64,000 nucleotides of DNA from Roseiflexus castenholzii DSM 13941 (GCF_000017805.1 NC_009767.1:4691001-4755000), one strand, 5' to 3'. Shown: positions 17,554 through 27,815, counted from the stretch's first letter. Notes: generated by a model from the sequence alone, not told the origin. Program-made: numbers and translations.

Positions 17554-18420
17554 TCACGTTGCTGCGACAATCCGATTGCGCAGCACGCCGATTGAGTCGA
17601 TCTCGGCTTCCATCACATCTCCAGGGCGCATGTACTCCGGCGGCGTGCGTCCGAGACCAACCCCGGCCGGCGTGCCGGTTGCAACGACCATCCCTGCTTC
17701 CAGCGGCATACCGAGTGACAGGTGTTCGATAATCGCAGGGATGTCGAAGATCAGGTCTCCCGTATGCGAGTCCTGGCGCGTCTCGCCGTTCAGCCGCAGA
17801 CGAATGCCAAGCCCCGCCGGATCGGGAATCTCATCCACCGTCACGATACACGGTCCCATCGGGCAGGCGCGATAGAGACTCTTGCCCTTGAAGAACTGTT
17901 GATGACGGCTTTGCAGATCGCGCGCCGAAATATCGTTGACAATGGTATACCCAAAGATATACGCCATCGCCTCTGAACGCGGAATATTCATACCCGCCTT
18001 GCCGATGACAAACGCCAGTTCAACCTCGTAGTCCAGTTCAGTCGTCACTTTGGGATCGAGCGGAATATCGTCGTCCGGTCCGCACACGGTATGCGCCGCT
18101 TTGGTGAAGAAGACCGGATATTCCGGCAGTTTGGGTTCGCGCCCGCGCGCGCGGTACGACTCGATGGCGTGCGCAACATAATTCATCCCCAGACAGATGA
18201 CATTCTGTCGTGGGCGCGGAATGGGCGCGAGAAGTGTCACGGCGCTCAACGGAACGCCCTTCTCGCGTTCGGCAGCGGCGCGCGCAGCCTCCAACCCGGC
18301 GGGACCGGCATCGATCAGGCTCAACATATCAGGCGCCACGCCGACAAGCGACACGACCTCGCCGCCGCGCAGCGCACCCAGGTGCACTCCCTCGCTGTCG
18401 CGGTACGTTACCAACCGCAT
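17554..18420 (-). CDS. Fumarylacetoacetate hydrolase (FAH) family protein
   Basis: 288 residues with a short N-terminal cap (MRLVTYRDSEGVHLGAL) and the FAH catalytic domain from about residue 75: NVICLGMNYVAHAIE, PVFFTKAAHTVCGPDD, LDYEVELAFVIGKAG with the metal-binding acidic residues, YTIVNDISARDLQ, and the closing TGTPAGVG. This core is shared by 2-hydroxyhepta-2,4-dienedioate isomerases, acylpyruvases and oxaloacetate decarboxylases, so substrate cannot be assigned. GAGGAG lies 6-8 nt before the ATG. It lies beside thiN. Its promoter must sit in the roughly 60 bp before repeat array H2. Confidence 0.87.
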   Translation of the reverse strand: MRLVTYRDSEGVHLGALRGGEVVSLVGVAPDMLSLIDAGPAGLEAARAAAEREKGVPLSAVTLLAPIPRPRQNVICLGMNYVAHAIESYRARGREPKLPEYPVFFTKAAHTVCGPDDDIPLDPKVTTELDYEVELAFVIGKAGMNIPRSEAMAYIFGYTIVNDISARDLQSRHQQFFKGKSLYRACPMGPCIVTVDEIPDPAGLGIRLRLNGETRQDSHTGDLIFDIPAIIEHLSLGMPLEAGMVVATGTPAGVGLGRTPPEYMRPGDVMEAEIDSIGVLRNRIVAAT

Positions 18421-18480
18421 GGTGGTCTCCTCGAAAGCATGACAGGCGAATACGGTATCTTGTATAGTACCACAGAATGG

Positions 18481-20607
18481 AGGCGCGAGGCGCGAGGCAA
18501 GAGGCAAGAGGGGCGAAAGGTGAGAGGCGCGAGGCAAGAGGCAAGAGGCGAGAGGCGAGAAGGGCGAGGCAAGAGGCAAGAGGCAAGAGGCAAGAGGCGC
18601 GAGGCGCGAGGGGCGAAAGGTGAGAGGCGCGAGGGGCGAAAGGTGAGAGGCGAGGGGCCCGACCATGGCGTAGCGCGAGATTTATCTCGCATTTGTGGAG
18701 AGATGCGAGGCAAGAGGCGCGAGGCAAGAGGCGCGAAAGGTGAGAGGCGCGAGGGGCGAAAGGTGAGAGGCGAGGGGCCCGACCATGGCGTCGCGCGAGA
18801 TGTATCTCGCATTTGTGGAGAGATGCGAGGCAAGAGGCAAGAGGCAAGAGGCAAGAGGCAAGAGGCAAGAGGCAAGAGGCAAGAGGCAAGAGGCGCGAAA
18901 GGTGAGAGGCGAGGGGCCCGACCATGGCGTAGCGCGAGATTTATCTCGCATTTGTGGAGAGATACGAGGCAAGAGGCAAGAGGCGCGAGGCAAGAGGCAA
19001 GAGGCGCGAGGCAAGAGGCAAGAGGCGCGAGGCAAGAGGCGCGAAAGGTGAGAGGCGAGGGGCCCGACCATGGCGTCGCGCGAGATGTATCTCGCCTTGG
19101 TGGAATGGCGTAGCGCGAGATGTATCGCGCATTGGTGGCGAGGCAAGAGGCAAGAGGCGCGAGGCAAGAGGCGCGAGGCAAGAGGCGCGAGGCGCGAGGG
19201 GTGAGGGTCCCGACCATGGCGTAGCGCGAGATGTATCTCGCCTTTGTGGAGAGATGCGAGGCGCGAGGCAAGAGGCGCGAGGCAAGAGGGGCGAGGCGCG
19301 AGGGGTGAGGGTCCCGACCATGGCGTCGCGCGAGATGTATCTCGCCTTTGTGGAGAGATGCGAGGCGCGAGGGGAGAGGCGCGAGGCGCGAGGGGAGAGG
19401 CGCGAGGCGCGAGGGGTGAGAGGCGAGGGGCGCGAGGCGCGAGGGGTGAGGGTCCCGACCATGGCGTAGCGCGAGATGTATCTCGCATTTGTGGAGAGAT
19501 GCGAGGCAAGAGGCAAGAGGCGCGAGGCAAGAGGGGCGAGGCGCGAGGGGTGAGGGTCCCGACCATGGCGTAGCGCGAGATGTATCTCGCATTTGTGGAG
19601 AGATGCGAGGCAAGAGGCAAGAGGCGCGAGGCGCGAGGGGCGAGGCGCGAGGGGTGAGGGTCCCGACCATGGCGTAGCGCGAGATTTATCTCGCCTTTGT
19701 GGAGAGATGCGAGGCGCGAGGCAAGAGGCGCGAGGCGCGAGGGGTGAGGCGCGAGGCGCGAGGGGTGAGGGTCCCGACCATGGCGTAGCGCGAGATTTAT
19801 CTCGCCTTTGTGGAGAGATGCGAGGCGCGAGGCAAGAGGCGCGAGGCAAGAGGGGCGAGGCGCGAGGGGTGAGGGTCCCGACCATGGCGTCGCGCGAGAT
19901 TTATCTCGCCTTTGTGGGGAGATGCGAGGCGCGAGGCAAGAGGCGCGAGGCAAGAGGGGCGAGGCGCGAGGGGTGAGGGTCCCGACCATGGCGTCGCGCG
20001 AGATGTATCTCGCCTTTGTGGAGAGATGCGAGGCGCGAGGCAAGAGGCGCGAGGCAAGAGGGGCGAGGCGCGAGGGGTGAGGGTCCCGACCATGGCGTCG
20101 CGCGAGATTTATCTCGCCTTTGTGGAGAGATGCGAGGCGCGAGGCAAGAGGCAAGAGGCGCGAGGGGAGAGGCGCGAGGCAAGAGGCAAGAGGGGCGAAA
20201 GGTGAGAGGCGCGAGGGGCGAAAGGTGAGAGGCGAGGGGCCCGACCATGGCGTAGCGCGAGATGTATCTCGCCTTGGTGGAATGGCGTAGCGCGAGATTT
20301 ATCTCGCATTTGTGGAGAGATACGAGGCAAGAGGCAAGAGGCGCGAGGCAAGAGGCGCGAAAGGTGAGAGGCGCGAGGCAAGAGGCGCGAGGCGCGAAAG
20401 GTGAGAGGCGCGAGGCAAGAGGCGCGAGGCGCGAAAGGTGAGAGGCGCGAGGCAAGAGGCGCGAAAGGTGAGAGACGCGAGGGGCAAGAGGCAAGAGGCG
20501 CGAGGCGCGAGGCGCGAGGCGCCCGACCATGGCGTAGCGCGAGATTTATCTCGCCTTTGTGGAGAGATGCGAGGCGCAAGGCAAGAGGCGCGAGGCGCGA
20601 GGGCGGA
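18481..20607 (-). repeat. Heptad-periodic repeat array H2 with hairpin cores, inverted relative to H1
   Basis: Same family as H1 but in the opposite orientation: heptads GAGGCGC, GAGGCAA and GAGGGGC with about 17 cores reading CCATGGCGTCGCGCGAGAT(G/T)TATCTCGC, then CTTTGTGGAGAGATGCGAGG. H1 and H2 flank a minus-strand block of four genes as inverted copies. Two cores (near 19078/19113 and 20255/20293) are closely spaced without heptads between. Long open frames across it on both strands are artefacts. The array runs into a transposase remnant. Confidence 0.93.
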
Positions 20608-21305
20608 CTTGACCGGTGTGCAACGCGCATGCGTCCAACACCTTCATCGAGACGGAATGAGTCAATCCGCGTTGGCGCGCCGGTTTGGCGTACAGCGGCG
20701 CACGATCCAGCGCTGAATTGTCCGTCCGGATACGGTCGATCGTCCTGGTGGGCCACGCGCCCATGGGCGGCGGACCTTGACGGACGCCTCTTGCGACGTG
20801 GTAATCGCCGCACGGCAGGCGCATCCGCATCACGGACCCAAACGGATGGCGCAGGATCGGCAGCCGCGCTTTCCCAACGCCAATGCGGTGACAGTGTGGC
20901 GGACCCCGGAGGCCGCCGGATGGACCCAGCGCTCCCCCCAAAAAACGGCCGCACCGTCCGATTCCGGTCGGACGCCATCGGGGTCAATTGGACATTCAGG
21001 AGTTACCGGCGATTCGCGGAAGCCCCAGACGGGAGTACAAGACGAGTCTGATTCATCTGCGGACCCGGATGAAGTACGCGGAAATCCACCCAACGGCTAC
21101 CGGTCGGCGGATTGCCGGGGTGTTGCGACGAGCGATTGGACGATTGCTCCCGTTTCATCTGGTGGTCACAGATACTGCACTGGTCTGTACGATGATGTAT
21201 GACAACGTTCACTGGCCACATCAAGGTCTCGATGGCGGTCATGCCGTTAGCGCTCTTCCATCGGTGCTATTCCATGCCGCAGCCAAGGGTGCGCTAACAG
21301 AGTAA
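20608..21305 (+). pseudogene. Remnant of an IS481-like transposase
   Basis: Pieces of a DDE transposase appear in different frames. An N-terminal helix-turn-helix reads DLTGVQRACVQHLHRDGMSQ, then SALARRFGVQRRTIQR, and is cut by a stop near 20716. A catalytic-core piece at 21035-21210 reads YAEIHPTATGRRIAGVLRRA, then AIGRLLPFHLVVTDTA. A C-terminal piece reads YDNVHWPHQGLDGG. Those resemble, from memory, the IS481/rve transposase layout, including the closing NxxRPHQGLGG. Stops, frameshifts and a missing centre make it non-functional. It directly abuts repeat array H2 on its left. Confidence 0.65.
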
Positions 21306-21321
21306 AGCAGTACACCTAACC

Positions 21322-24036
21322 CTACCTCTGACGGTCACGCTGATACAGTTGCCAGGCGGTCAGCGCCAGGCAGACGACCATGTAACCAAAGAGTATCCCC
21401 CAGCGTGACAGCAAGTGCTCCGGCGCGAAAGTGTACTCCTCCGGCGGATTGGGCAGGCGCAACATTCCCGGTTGTAGTGGAAGATCATTGATATTGACCG
21501 ATGTACCATAGGCATCCATCGCCCACCGGCTAATCGTCAGCCAGGAGAGAACGCGCTGCACGGTGATGCCATCCCCCAGGCTGAAAATGACCCCCGCGAA
21601 AATAATCTGCGGAATAAGCGCCAGCGGCACCAGCGAAATCGCCCGATCCGGCGTTGCCGCGAATGCCGAGATTGCCAACCCCATCGCCAGCCCTGCCAAC
21701 GACGTCAGCACGGCAGTGATGAACAGTTCCAGTTGTATCGGCAACATCACTCCCTGCGCAGGGAACTGCACTCTCAGCCCGACCAACGCCAGCAGCACGG
21801 CGCTTTGCAGAACGACCAGCAGCAGCAGCACCAGCACTTTCGACAGCACATACGGCGCAATGCGCAGATTCGCAAGGCGCTCCCGGCGGTAGATCGGCGC
21901 TTCTTTAGTAATCTCGCGCGCAGCGTTGATAATGCCAAACCAGACGCCGACCGTCGCCAGCATAAAGAGCACCTTCTTGGCTTCATTGGCAAAAGCGTTC
22001 TCGCCGACAATCGCATCGGCTTTGGCGACCAGCATCAATAGCAAACCGATGATCGGCGCTTGGAGGAGCAGGATTGCCAGATTGCGCCGGTCTTGCAGCG
22101 TCAGGTCAAAATACCGGCGCACCAGGATGCCGAATTGTCGCAATGACGAAACGCCGGGACGCTTCGCTGCGCCGTCCCCCTCAGCGTTGCCGGTCACCGG
22201 TCCGACCGGCGCCTCTGCCAATCGCCCGGTCACATACGTGGCATATTGTGGCGAGGCGCGGAACTTCATCTCCCATAGTTCGGCAAGCGTAGGAACCGAC
22301 GGTTTGTTGTTTCCCGACGATTGTTGCCTATGATGCTGCCATGCCGCGTACTCCGTCTGAAGATCGCGTTGCACAATCGCCCACCGTTCAGGATCGTTCG
22401 GGTCTGCCAGTCCGTCGATGCGGGTGTAAATGTCGGCAAAATCACCGCTCGACACGCCAAAGAAATTGAGCGCCTCGGATGGCGGACCAAAGAAGACCAT
22501 CCGTCCGTCCGACATGAACGCCACGTGATCGCAGACATTAATGTTGGCGGTGGCATGCGTCACCAGCACAATGGTGCGCCCGCTATCCGCCAGGCGGCGC
22601 AGGGTGTACATCATCTTCTTTTCGAGACCGGGATCGAGTCCGGAGGTCGGTTCGTCCAAAAAGAAAAGCGACGGATCCGCCAGCAGTTCAGCGCCGATAC
22701 TAACACGTTTGCGCTGCCCGCCGGACAGGTTTTCAATCGGTTTTTCGCGGTGCGGCGTCATCTCGACATCTTCGAGCACACGGTCGATGCGCTGCCGAAT
22801 CTCTACCGGCGCCGTATCGGCAGGCAGACGCAGTTCGGCGGCGTATCCCAGCGCGCGTTCGACCGGCAGGCTGCGATGAAGGATGTCGTCCTGTGGAACA
22901 TAGCCCAACACCGAGCGGTAGGCGTCGAAGTTACGATAGTAGTCGTCGCCGTTGACCAGGATGCTCCCATGGGTCGCCTGCACGAAGCCGGAGAGGGCGT
23001 TGAGGAGGGTGCTCTTGCCGGTGCCGCTGCCGCCAACGAGCGCCACGAACTCGCGTGGCGCAATCGAAAGTGAGACATCTTTCAGAATCATGCGGGTTTT
23101 GCCGCCACGCGATACCTCACGCCACAGGTTGCGCGCATCGATGCGCAACGCGCCGCGCTGGTCGTACTGATCGAGGCTTTCGCCAGTGTAGACCAGCTTG
23201 AATGCGCCGATCTGGATAATGTCGCCTTTTGCCAGTGTATGCTCGGTGATGCGCCGCCCATTGACAAAGGTGCCATTGGTGCTTCCCACATCGCGCAGCA
23301 CATGCTTCCCGTTCACCCGGTCGATAACCGCGTGTCTGCGCGACACCTGCGGGTTATCGAGGAGAATCTCACATCCCTCACGTCCAATTGTAATCTGCGG
23401 ATCGGTCGGATCGAGCCGATAGCTGCGCGTGACCTCAGCCGCCTGTTGAACCTTCGGCGCCTGTGGGTTGCGGTAGGTCAGCGTGACGAAATTACCGGTT
23501 GCCGGGTCGCCAATGCGCAACACGTCGCTGTCTGCCAGCACATGCGGCGCATTGGCAGGAAGTCGCTTTCCCTTAAAGAGCAGACCGTTGGTGCTGCCGA
23601 TATCGACAATCTGGTGCGCGACGCCATGCGGCTCGATGCGCGCATGGCGACCGGAGACGAAGCGTGAGGTGATGACAATATCGTTGTCGGGCGCGCGCCC
23701 AATCGAAAGCGATTGTTGACCGAGCGTGACCTCGAAGGTGTGACCTACATCTTGAACGATCAGCACGGGTCCGGTGGCGGACACCCCACCCTGTGATGAA
23801 CCACTGCCGATCATGGTCGCGTCAGGAGCGCCGCCAGGCGGGGCAGCGAATGCTCCCTGCGCCAGGGAAGCGGTTCGCTCAGGAGTGTAGCCAGGAGCGG
23901 CGGAAGAACGAGCGGTTGATGCAAGGGCAGCGGGTAGAGGTGTATCTTGTGATTTCCCGCAGCGGGTGCAGAACTTCGCCCCGGGTCGGTTCAGCGGTGC
24001 GCCGCAGTGAATGCAGGTTGCAGGCTGTGACACCAT
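21322..24036 (-). CDS. Zinc-ribbon, double-FHA ABC transporter (ABCG-like, fused ATPase and permease)
   Basis: 904 residues. An N-terminal zinc ribbon has C8, C11, C23 and C26. Two FHA domains follow (about 95-165 and 205-280, with SIGRAPDNDIV..SGRHARI..STNG and TIGREGCEI..SRRHAVI..STNGTFVNG). The ABC ATPase covers about 300-520, with Walker A GGSGTGKST near 335, signature LSGGQRKRVSIG near 438 and Walker B LFFLDEPTSGLDPG near 457. An ABC-2 permease domain with about six helices occupies residues 640-900. The order ATPase then permease is that of ABCG half-transporters. The FHA domains point to control by Ser/Thr phosphorylation. AGGAGG precedes the ATG at 24036. The 240-bp spacer upstream holds a MITE copy. 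Confidence 0.9.
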   Translation of the reverse strand: MVSQPATCIHCGAPLNRPGAKFCTRCGKSQDTPLPAALASTARSSAAPGYTPERTASLAQGAFAAPPGGAPDATMIGSGSSQGGVSATGPVLIVQDVGHTFEVTLGQQSLSIGRAPDNDIVITSRFVSGRHARIEPHGVAHQIVDIGSTNGLLFKGKRLPANAPHVLADSDVLRIGDPATGNFVTLTYRNPQAPKVQQAAEVTRSYRLDPTDPQITIGREGCEILLDNPQVSRRHAVIDRVNGKHVLRDVGSTNGTFVNGRRITEHTLAKGDIIQIGAFKLVYTGESLDQYDQRGALRIDARNLWREVSRGGKTRMILKDVSLSIAPREFVALVGGSGTGKSTLLNALSGFVQATHGSILVNGDDYYRNFDAYRSVLGYVPQDDILHRSLPVERALGYAAELRLPADTAPVEIRQRIDRVLEDVEMTPHREKPIENLSGGQRKRVSIGAELLADPSLFFLDEPTSGLDPGLEKKMMYTLRRLADSGRTIVLVTHATANINVCDHVAFMSDGRMVFFGPPSEALNFFGVSSGDFADIYTRIDGLADPNDPERWAIVQRDLQTEYAAWQHHRQQSSGNNKPSVPTLAELWEMKFRASPQYATYVTGRLAEAPVGPVTGNAEGDGAAKRPGVSSLRQFGILVRRYFDLTLQDRRNLAILLLQAPIIGLLLMLVAKADAIVGENAFANEAKKVLFMLATVGVWFGIINAAREITKEAPIYRRERLANLRIAPYVLSKVLVLLLLVVLQSAVLLALVGLRVQFPAQGVMLPIQLELFITAVLTSLAGLAMGLAISAFAATPDRAISLVPLALIPQIIFAGVIFSLGDGITVQRVLSWLTISRWAMDAYGTSVNINDLPLQPGMLRLPNPPEEYTFAPEHLLSRWGILFGYMVVCLALTAWQLYQRDRQR

Positions 24037-24139
24037 GATCCTCCTGTTGGTAAACACGCGAGTCGATTGTAGCATGCCCTGCAATAGAAAGACGACGCTG
24101 TATCAGGCATTGGCGCGAAAACGCACCTGTACGTACTGA

Positions 24140-24264
24140 TACCAATGACGATTGAAGATGCCGCATGCGTGTCATTCCGAGCGCAGCGAGGAATCGGCGC
24201 GGGTCGCGCACGACCCCTCGCGCTGCTCGGGGTGGCAATGCCGGATGGTCACAGGTCATTGGTA
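24140..24264. mobile_element. MITE-like element, copy B
   Basis: 125 bp with exact TACCAATGAC/GTCATTGGTA termini, flanked on both sides by TGA (24137-24139 and 24265-24267). This is the shortest copy, lacking the extra internal repeat. It lies in the spacer between the two FHA genes, directly beside a 14-bp perfect hairpin whose stem begins inside the right target duplication. Confidence 0.85.
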
Positions 24265-24265
24265 T

Positions 24266-24297
24266 GAGGGAGACGAAGAGGCGTCTTCGTCTCCCTC
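24266..24297 (-). terminator. Perfect 14-bp hairpin downstream of the FHA/HExxH gene
   Basis: GAGGGAGACGAAGA pairs exactly with TCTTCGTCTCCCTC across a 4-nt loop. It sits about 70 nt past the stop codon of the minus-strand gene, a position expected for a terminator. There is no T-run, and MITE copy B lies immediately beyond it. Confidence 0.4.
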
Positions 24298-24365
24298 AAT
24301 GGTTGCAGAAGGAGCAATCTTCACACCCGCAATGATCCCAGATAGCGTACCGTGGTGTGTTCTTC

Positions 24366-27300
24366 TTACTCGCCGTCATCTTGTAGCGAGATAACGCCAT
24401 CTTTATAGATCTCGACGGTGATGTCGTGTACTACCCGACCCTTGCACTGGGTTGTTTGTTCCTGTGGTTGCTCATCTCCGATCATCTGCGTTGCTACGGT
24501 GATCGTCAGATCTACATCGGTCGTTGCTGCACCCTTGCTGATGCGCCAGAGCGGTTCGCCGAGGGTGTCGCCCTTGCCGACATATTCCAGTTTGCCAAGG
24601 ATGTAGCGTGTGTCGACGCTGCCATGAACCGATACGCCGACGCATCCGGCGAGGAAAGCGCCCAGGATCAGAATCGTCAGCGCCATCAAGACACGGCGGC
24701 GTGTGCGCCACGCCAGAATACCGGAAGGCATCGCAACCAGCAGAAGAACTCCTGGTTGCATGCCGCCCGTTTCTGGCGGCGGAACAACCAGACGCAGCAT
24801 CCCCTGAATATTATCGGGTCCAATCAATCCAATCGCTTCGATCTGCGAGTGATCATCCGGATCGTCGGTCAGGGTCATGCCGGGATCGAGCGCAAACGCC
24901 AGTTCGTTGAGACCTTGCCAGGTGTATGATCCTCGTTGCGCCATCCCCTCTGAGAGGGCGGCGGATAGTTGAGTCAGTTTCGCGGGATCGACGGATGTGT
25001 TGTCACTGCTGCACACAACCGAATTGCTGCGCACATCACCCGGTATCAGCAACCAGTCTCCTTGCAGATCGACAAGGCGCACGGCGGCTTTGAAGGTGTT
25101 CGTCTCATCACGCCCAAGCGCAACCACCCGCACCTTTCGATAGCCCATTGTCGCATGGATCGGACCCAGCACCAGCTGCGCATCGCCTGGATGATGAACG
25201 ACAGGTTCATCATCCAGGCGATACAAGAGTTCGATCCCTGGTTCGATGATCAGCATGACAGGCCAGGTTGGTCTGCCTGTTCCGCCGCTGACGACCTGTA
25301 ACGGATAGACTCCTGCCCGCTCGATGGGCGCGTTGATGATGTATTCGGGCGGGCGATCTTTGGGGGTCTCCTGCCTGATCTGCGGTTCACCCGAACTGCT
25401 TTCCAGGAAGAACTCTTGTGCAGCGCTCAGGATATTTTGTTTGACCCAGATGACATCACCAAACGTATCACCGGTACGGACGACGTTGTGGAGCGAGATA
25501 GTCGTATTCGTCCGTTCAGGCGCTACGCCGAGCAGATAGCGCGCGTAATCGTCCAGATTGGCGCGGATGTTCGCCTGGAAGGCGGCGTCATTGAGCGGGT
25601 ATGTTCCGTCGTTGATTGCCCGAATCATTCCCTGTTCGCTTATTGCGCAGGCATCGCTGTCGCACATGTTTACCCTGAGCAATTGCGCGTGGATGTACCG
25701 CGCCTCGTCGCTGCGCGACCATGTGAACGGCGCCGCCTGAAAACCAAGGAATGCCGGTCGATCAACCGTTGTCTGACCATAGTGCTGTAGGTTGAACTCC
25801 AGAGCGCTATCATCGATCAAAAACACGCCATTTTCCGCAGTCGTTTCCAGCCACCATGTTCTGGCGCCAGAGAGCGCCGATAGCGTCATAACGTACTCCT
25901 CGTCCTGGATCCAGTGAAAAAGTTCGTGCGCCAGATCACGTCGTCCTTCATTGGTGGATATGCTGGATGCGCTATCCATCGGGAGATATATAATCCCATT
26001 CTTGGCGCTATACACCGGTCCGGCAACTGATGGATCGACAATCACAAAGATCGACGCGCTTGACGCAGCAGCGGTGAACCCTCTCCCTGCATACGCTTTC
26101 ATCAGGACATCCACCTGAGAAATGATGGCGTCGGCATCGGCGGTTTGTAGTGGCACGGTCAGTCGCCACATGACATGGACTCTGCCGTTCGTCCGACAAC
26201 GAGTGTTTGTCGTCCATTCCAGGCATTCACGATAGACATCGGCGGCATAGGCGCGGCGCGGCGCAAGGTTCAGCCCCAGCAGGTTGTGCGTTTCGGCTGG
26301 AGATGCGGCGCTGCCGGGTTTGGGACGCAGAACGACATAGTGGATCGTCCCATCGCGCGCTATTCCCGGCGCAGGCGCGTCGGGCAGCGTCTTGGGCGCA
26401 ATCAACGTGTCGATGCGCAGCATGCCATCGGTTGGTTGGAGATCAAGGAGCGCCAGATATTCGTTATCGATGACCACTGCTACACGCGAGTCCGGTCCGG
26501 CTGCCGGGAGCGCCAGCGTTGCGCGTCCACGCCCGTCGTGTTCTGCCACAACCGAATAGAACGGCGTTTCGATGGCAAACGCCTGATTGAGCGCATCTGC
26601 GAGCGATCCCTGCGCGGCGCTCGCCATTAATTCGATCCCTGATCCCTCCTCAAGCGCATCACCTGGAACGGTGAGACTGGCGCCATGACTATCAATGTGC
26701 GGTTGTCCATCAGCAGCGACGGTTGTCTGCTCGATGGGCGCGATCGTCATGGTCAGTGGAGCAGGCGTCGCGGTCGGGGTCGTCGGACCGAGATTTGCCG
26801 GCGGAAGAGGCGTACTATTGGCTGGCGGCGCGCTGCTGATTGCACTGCGCCCGAAACCGAAGAGCAACGCCGCAGCAATCCCTCCAACGACGACGAAGAC
26901 GACCGCAATCGCGGCGATTGCGAGCAGTCCAGGCGACAGTGAGTGGCGGGACAGCGGCGTAGGCATCTGGGAGACGCCAGAAGGCGGCAGTGGGTAAGGC
27001 GCCATACCGGGAGGAGGCGGTGCATGAGGCGAATACGATTGCGCAAAGGCGGATGGTTCCTGCCCAGTCGCAGACGAATACGGCCATGCGGATGGTGGAG
27101 GGTATGGCGGCGCTGACATTGGACCGGATGCATGGGCTGAGGGCGCAGCCAGGGACGGCGGTAGCGGAGCGGCAGGCAGCACTGGCGGAGCGAGGACGGC
27201 TTCCACTTCCGACACAATGCCCAGACGCAGCATCGTGTCTCCCAGCGTCAGCGTGTCCCCCGGACGCAGGGCAGTCGGCGCGCGCAGCGAGACGCCGTTC

Positions 27301-27617
27301 AGTAACGTTCCGCCGCTGCTCCCAACATCTTCGGCAACGAATGCAGCGCCGTTCCATGTCAGGCGAAGATGGTGACGCGAGATCTTTGGATCGTCAAGAA
27401 GGATCGTGTTATCGGTTGCTCGACCGATGGCGATCACGGCTGTGGGCAGAGGAATGTGCGCCGTGATGGTATTCTCCCGGATGACCAGGAGTTCGAAGAT
27501 ATGCGATGATGGATGCAATGGACGACCACACTGCGGGCAAACATGTATTCCAGGACGATGTGGGGCGCCACAGAATGGGCATATGGGCAACGGCTGCGAG
27601 TCGGAAGCATGGCGCAT
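24366..27617 (-). CDS. Zinc-ribbon/FHA membrane protein with HExxH metallopeptidase-like domain
   Basis: 1083 residues, no single known family recognised. A zinc ribbon (C13, C16, C27, C30) is followed by an FHA domain (about 50-130, IAIGRATDNTILLDDPKIS, then RHHLRLTW). A Pro/Ala-rich linker leads to a transmembrane helix near 243-267. A large region beyond it holds HELFHWIQDE with H564, E565 and H568, and WWLETTAE with E591, compatible with a gluzincin-type zinc site. A second hydrophobic helix lies near the C-terminus (ALTILILGAFLAGC). GGAG lies 9 nt before the ATG. It is encoded next to the FHA ABC transporter, on the same strand. A phospho-regulated, membrane-anchored protease is plausible but unproven. 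Confidence 0.8.
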   Translation of the reverse strand: MRHASDSQPLPICPFCGAPHRPGIHVCPQCGRPLHPSSHIFELLVIRENTITAHIPLPTAVIAIGRATDNTILLDDPKISRHHLRLTWNGAAFVAEDVGSSGGTLLNGVSLRAPTALRPGDTLTLGDTMLRLGIVSEVEAVLAPPVLPAAPLPPSLAAPSAHASGPMSAPPYPPPSAWPYSSATGQEPSAFAQSYSPHAPPPPGMAPYPLPPSGVSQMPTPLSRHSLSPGLLAIAAIAVVFVVVGGIAAALLFGFGRSAISSAPPANSTPLPPANLGPTTPTATPAPLTMTIAPIEQTTVAADGQPHIDSHGASLTVPGDALEEGSGIELMASAAQGSLADALNQAFAIETPFYSVVAEHDGRGRATLALPAAGPDSRVAVVIDNEYLALLDLQPTDGMLRIDTLIAPKTLPDAPAPGIARDGTIHYVVLRPKPGSAASPAETHNLLGLNLAPRRAYAADVYRECLEWTTNTRCRTNGRVHVMWRLTVPLQTADADAIISQVDVLMKAYAGRGFTAAASSASIFVIVDPSVAGPVYSAKNGIIYLPMDSASSISTNEGRRDLAHELFHWIQDEEYVMTLSALSGARTWWLETTAENGVFLIDDSALEFNLQHYGQTTVDRPAFLGFQAAPFTWSRSDEARYIHAQLLRVNMCDSDACAISEQGMIRAINDGTYPLNDAAFQANIRANLDDYARYLLGVAPERTNTTISLHNVVRTGDTFGDVIWVKQNILSAAQEFFLESSSGEPQIRQETPKDRPPEYIINAPIERAGVYPLQVVSGGTGRPTWPVMLIIEPGIELLYRLDDEPVVHHPGDAQLVLGPIHATMGYRKVRVVALGRDETNTFKAAVRLVDLQGDWLLIPGDVRSNSVVCSSDNTSVDPAKLTQLSAALSEGMAQRGSYTWQGLNELAFALDPGMTLTDDPDDHSQIEAIGLIGPDNIQGMLRLVVPPPETGGMQPGVLLLVAMPSGILAWRTRRRVLMALTILILGAFLAGCVGVSVHGSVDTRYILGKLEYVGKGDTLGEPLWRISKGAATTDVDLTITVATQMIGDEQPQEQTTQCKGRVVHDITVEIYKDGVISLQDDGE

Positions 27618-27775
27618 ATCGTTTTCTCCGCGACGCTAATGGAGATGGCACAAGAAACGCTTGCGAAGCCTTTCCGCTTCTTATACCGTGTATGCGAAAG
27701 GACAGGAATGGAGGATTCAACAACGATGGATTGTTATTGCGCAACCAGAGATGCCCGATGCACAGCGGTTTCTGT

Positions 27776-27804
27776 TTGACGCCTTCCGGTCGCTGTGCTA
27801 TACT
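27776..27804 (+). promoter_or_regulatory. Sigma-70-type promoter of tRNA-His
   Basis: TTGACG (27776-27781) and TATACT (27799-27804) are separated by exactly 17 bp. The predicted start lies about 5-7 nt before the mature tRNA 5' end. This is the best promoter match seen in the window. Confidence 0.75.
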
Positions 27805-27815
27805 AGGGCAGTCGT

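Noticed and set aside
16872..18480. TPP riboswitch near thiN
   Set aside because: No CUGAGA/ACYUGA-type thi-box elements were seen in the spacer regions.
23239..23667. Plus-strand open frames inside the FHA ABC transporter gene
   Set aside because: Antisense shadows without domain features.
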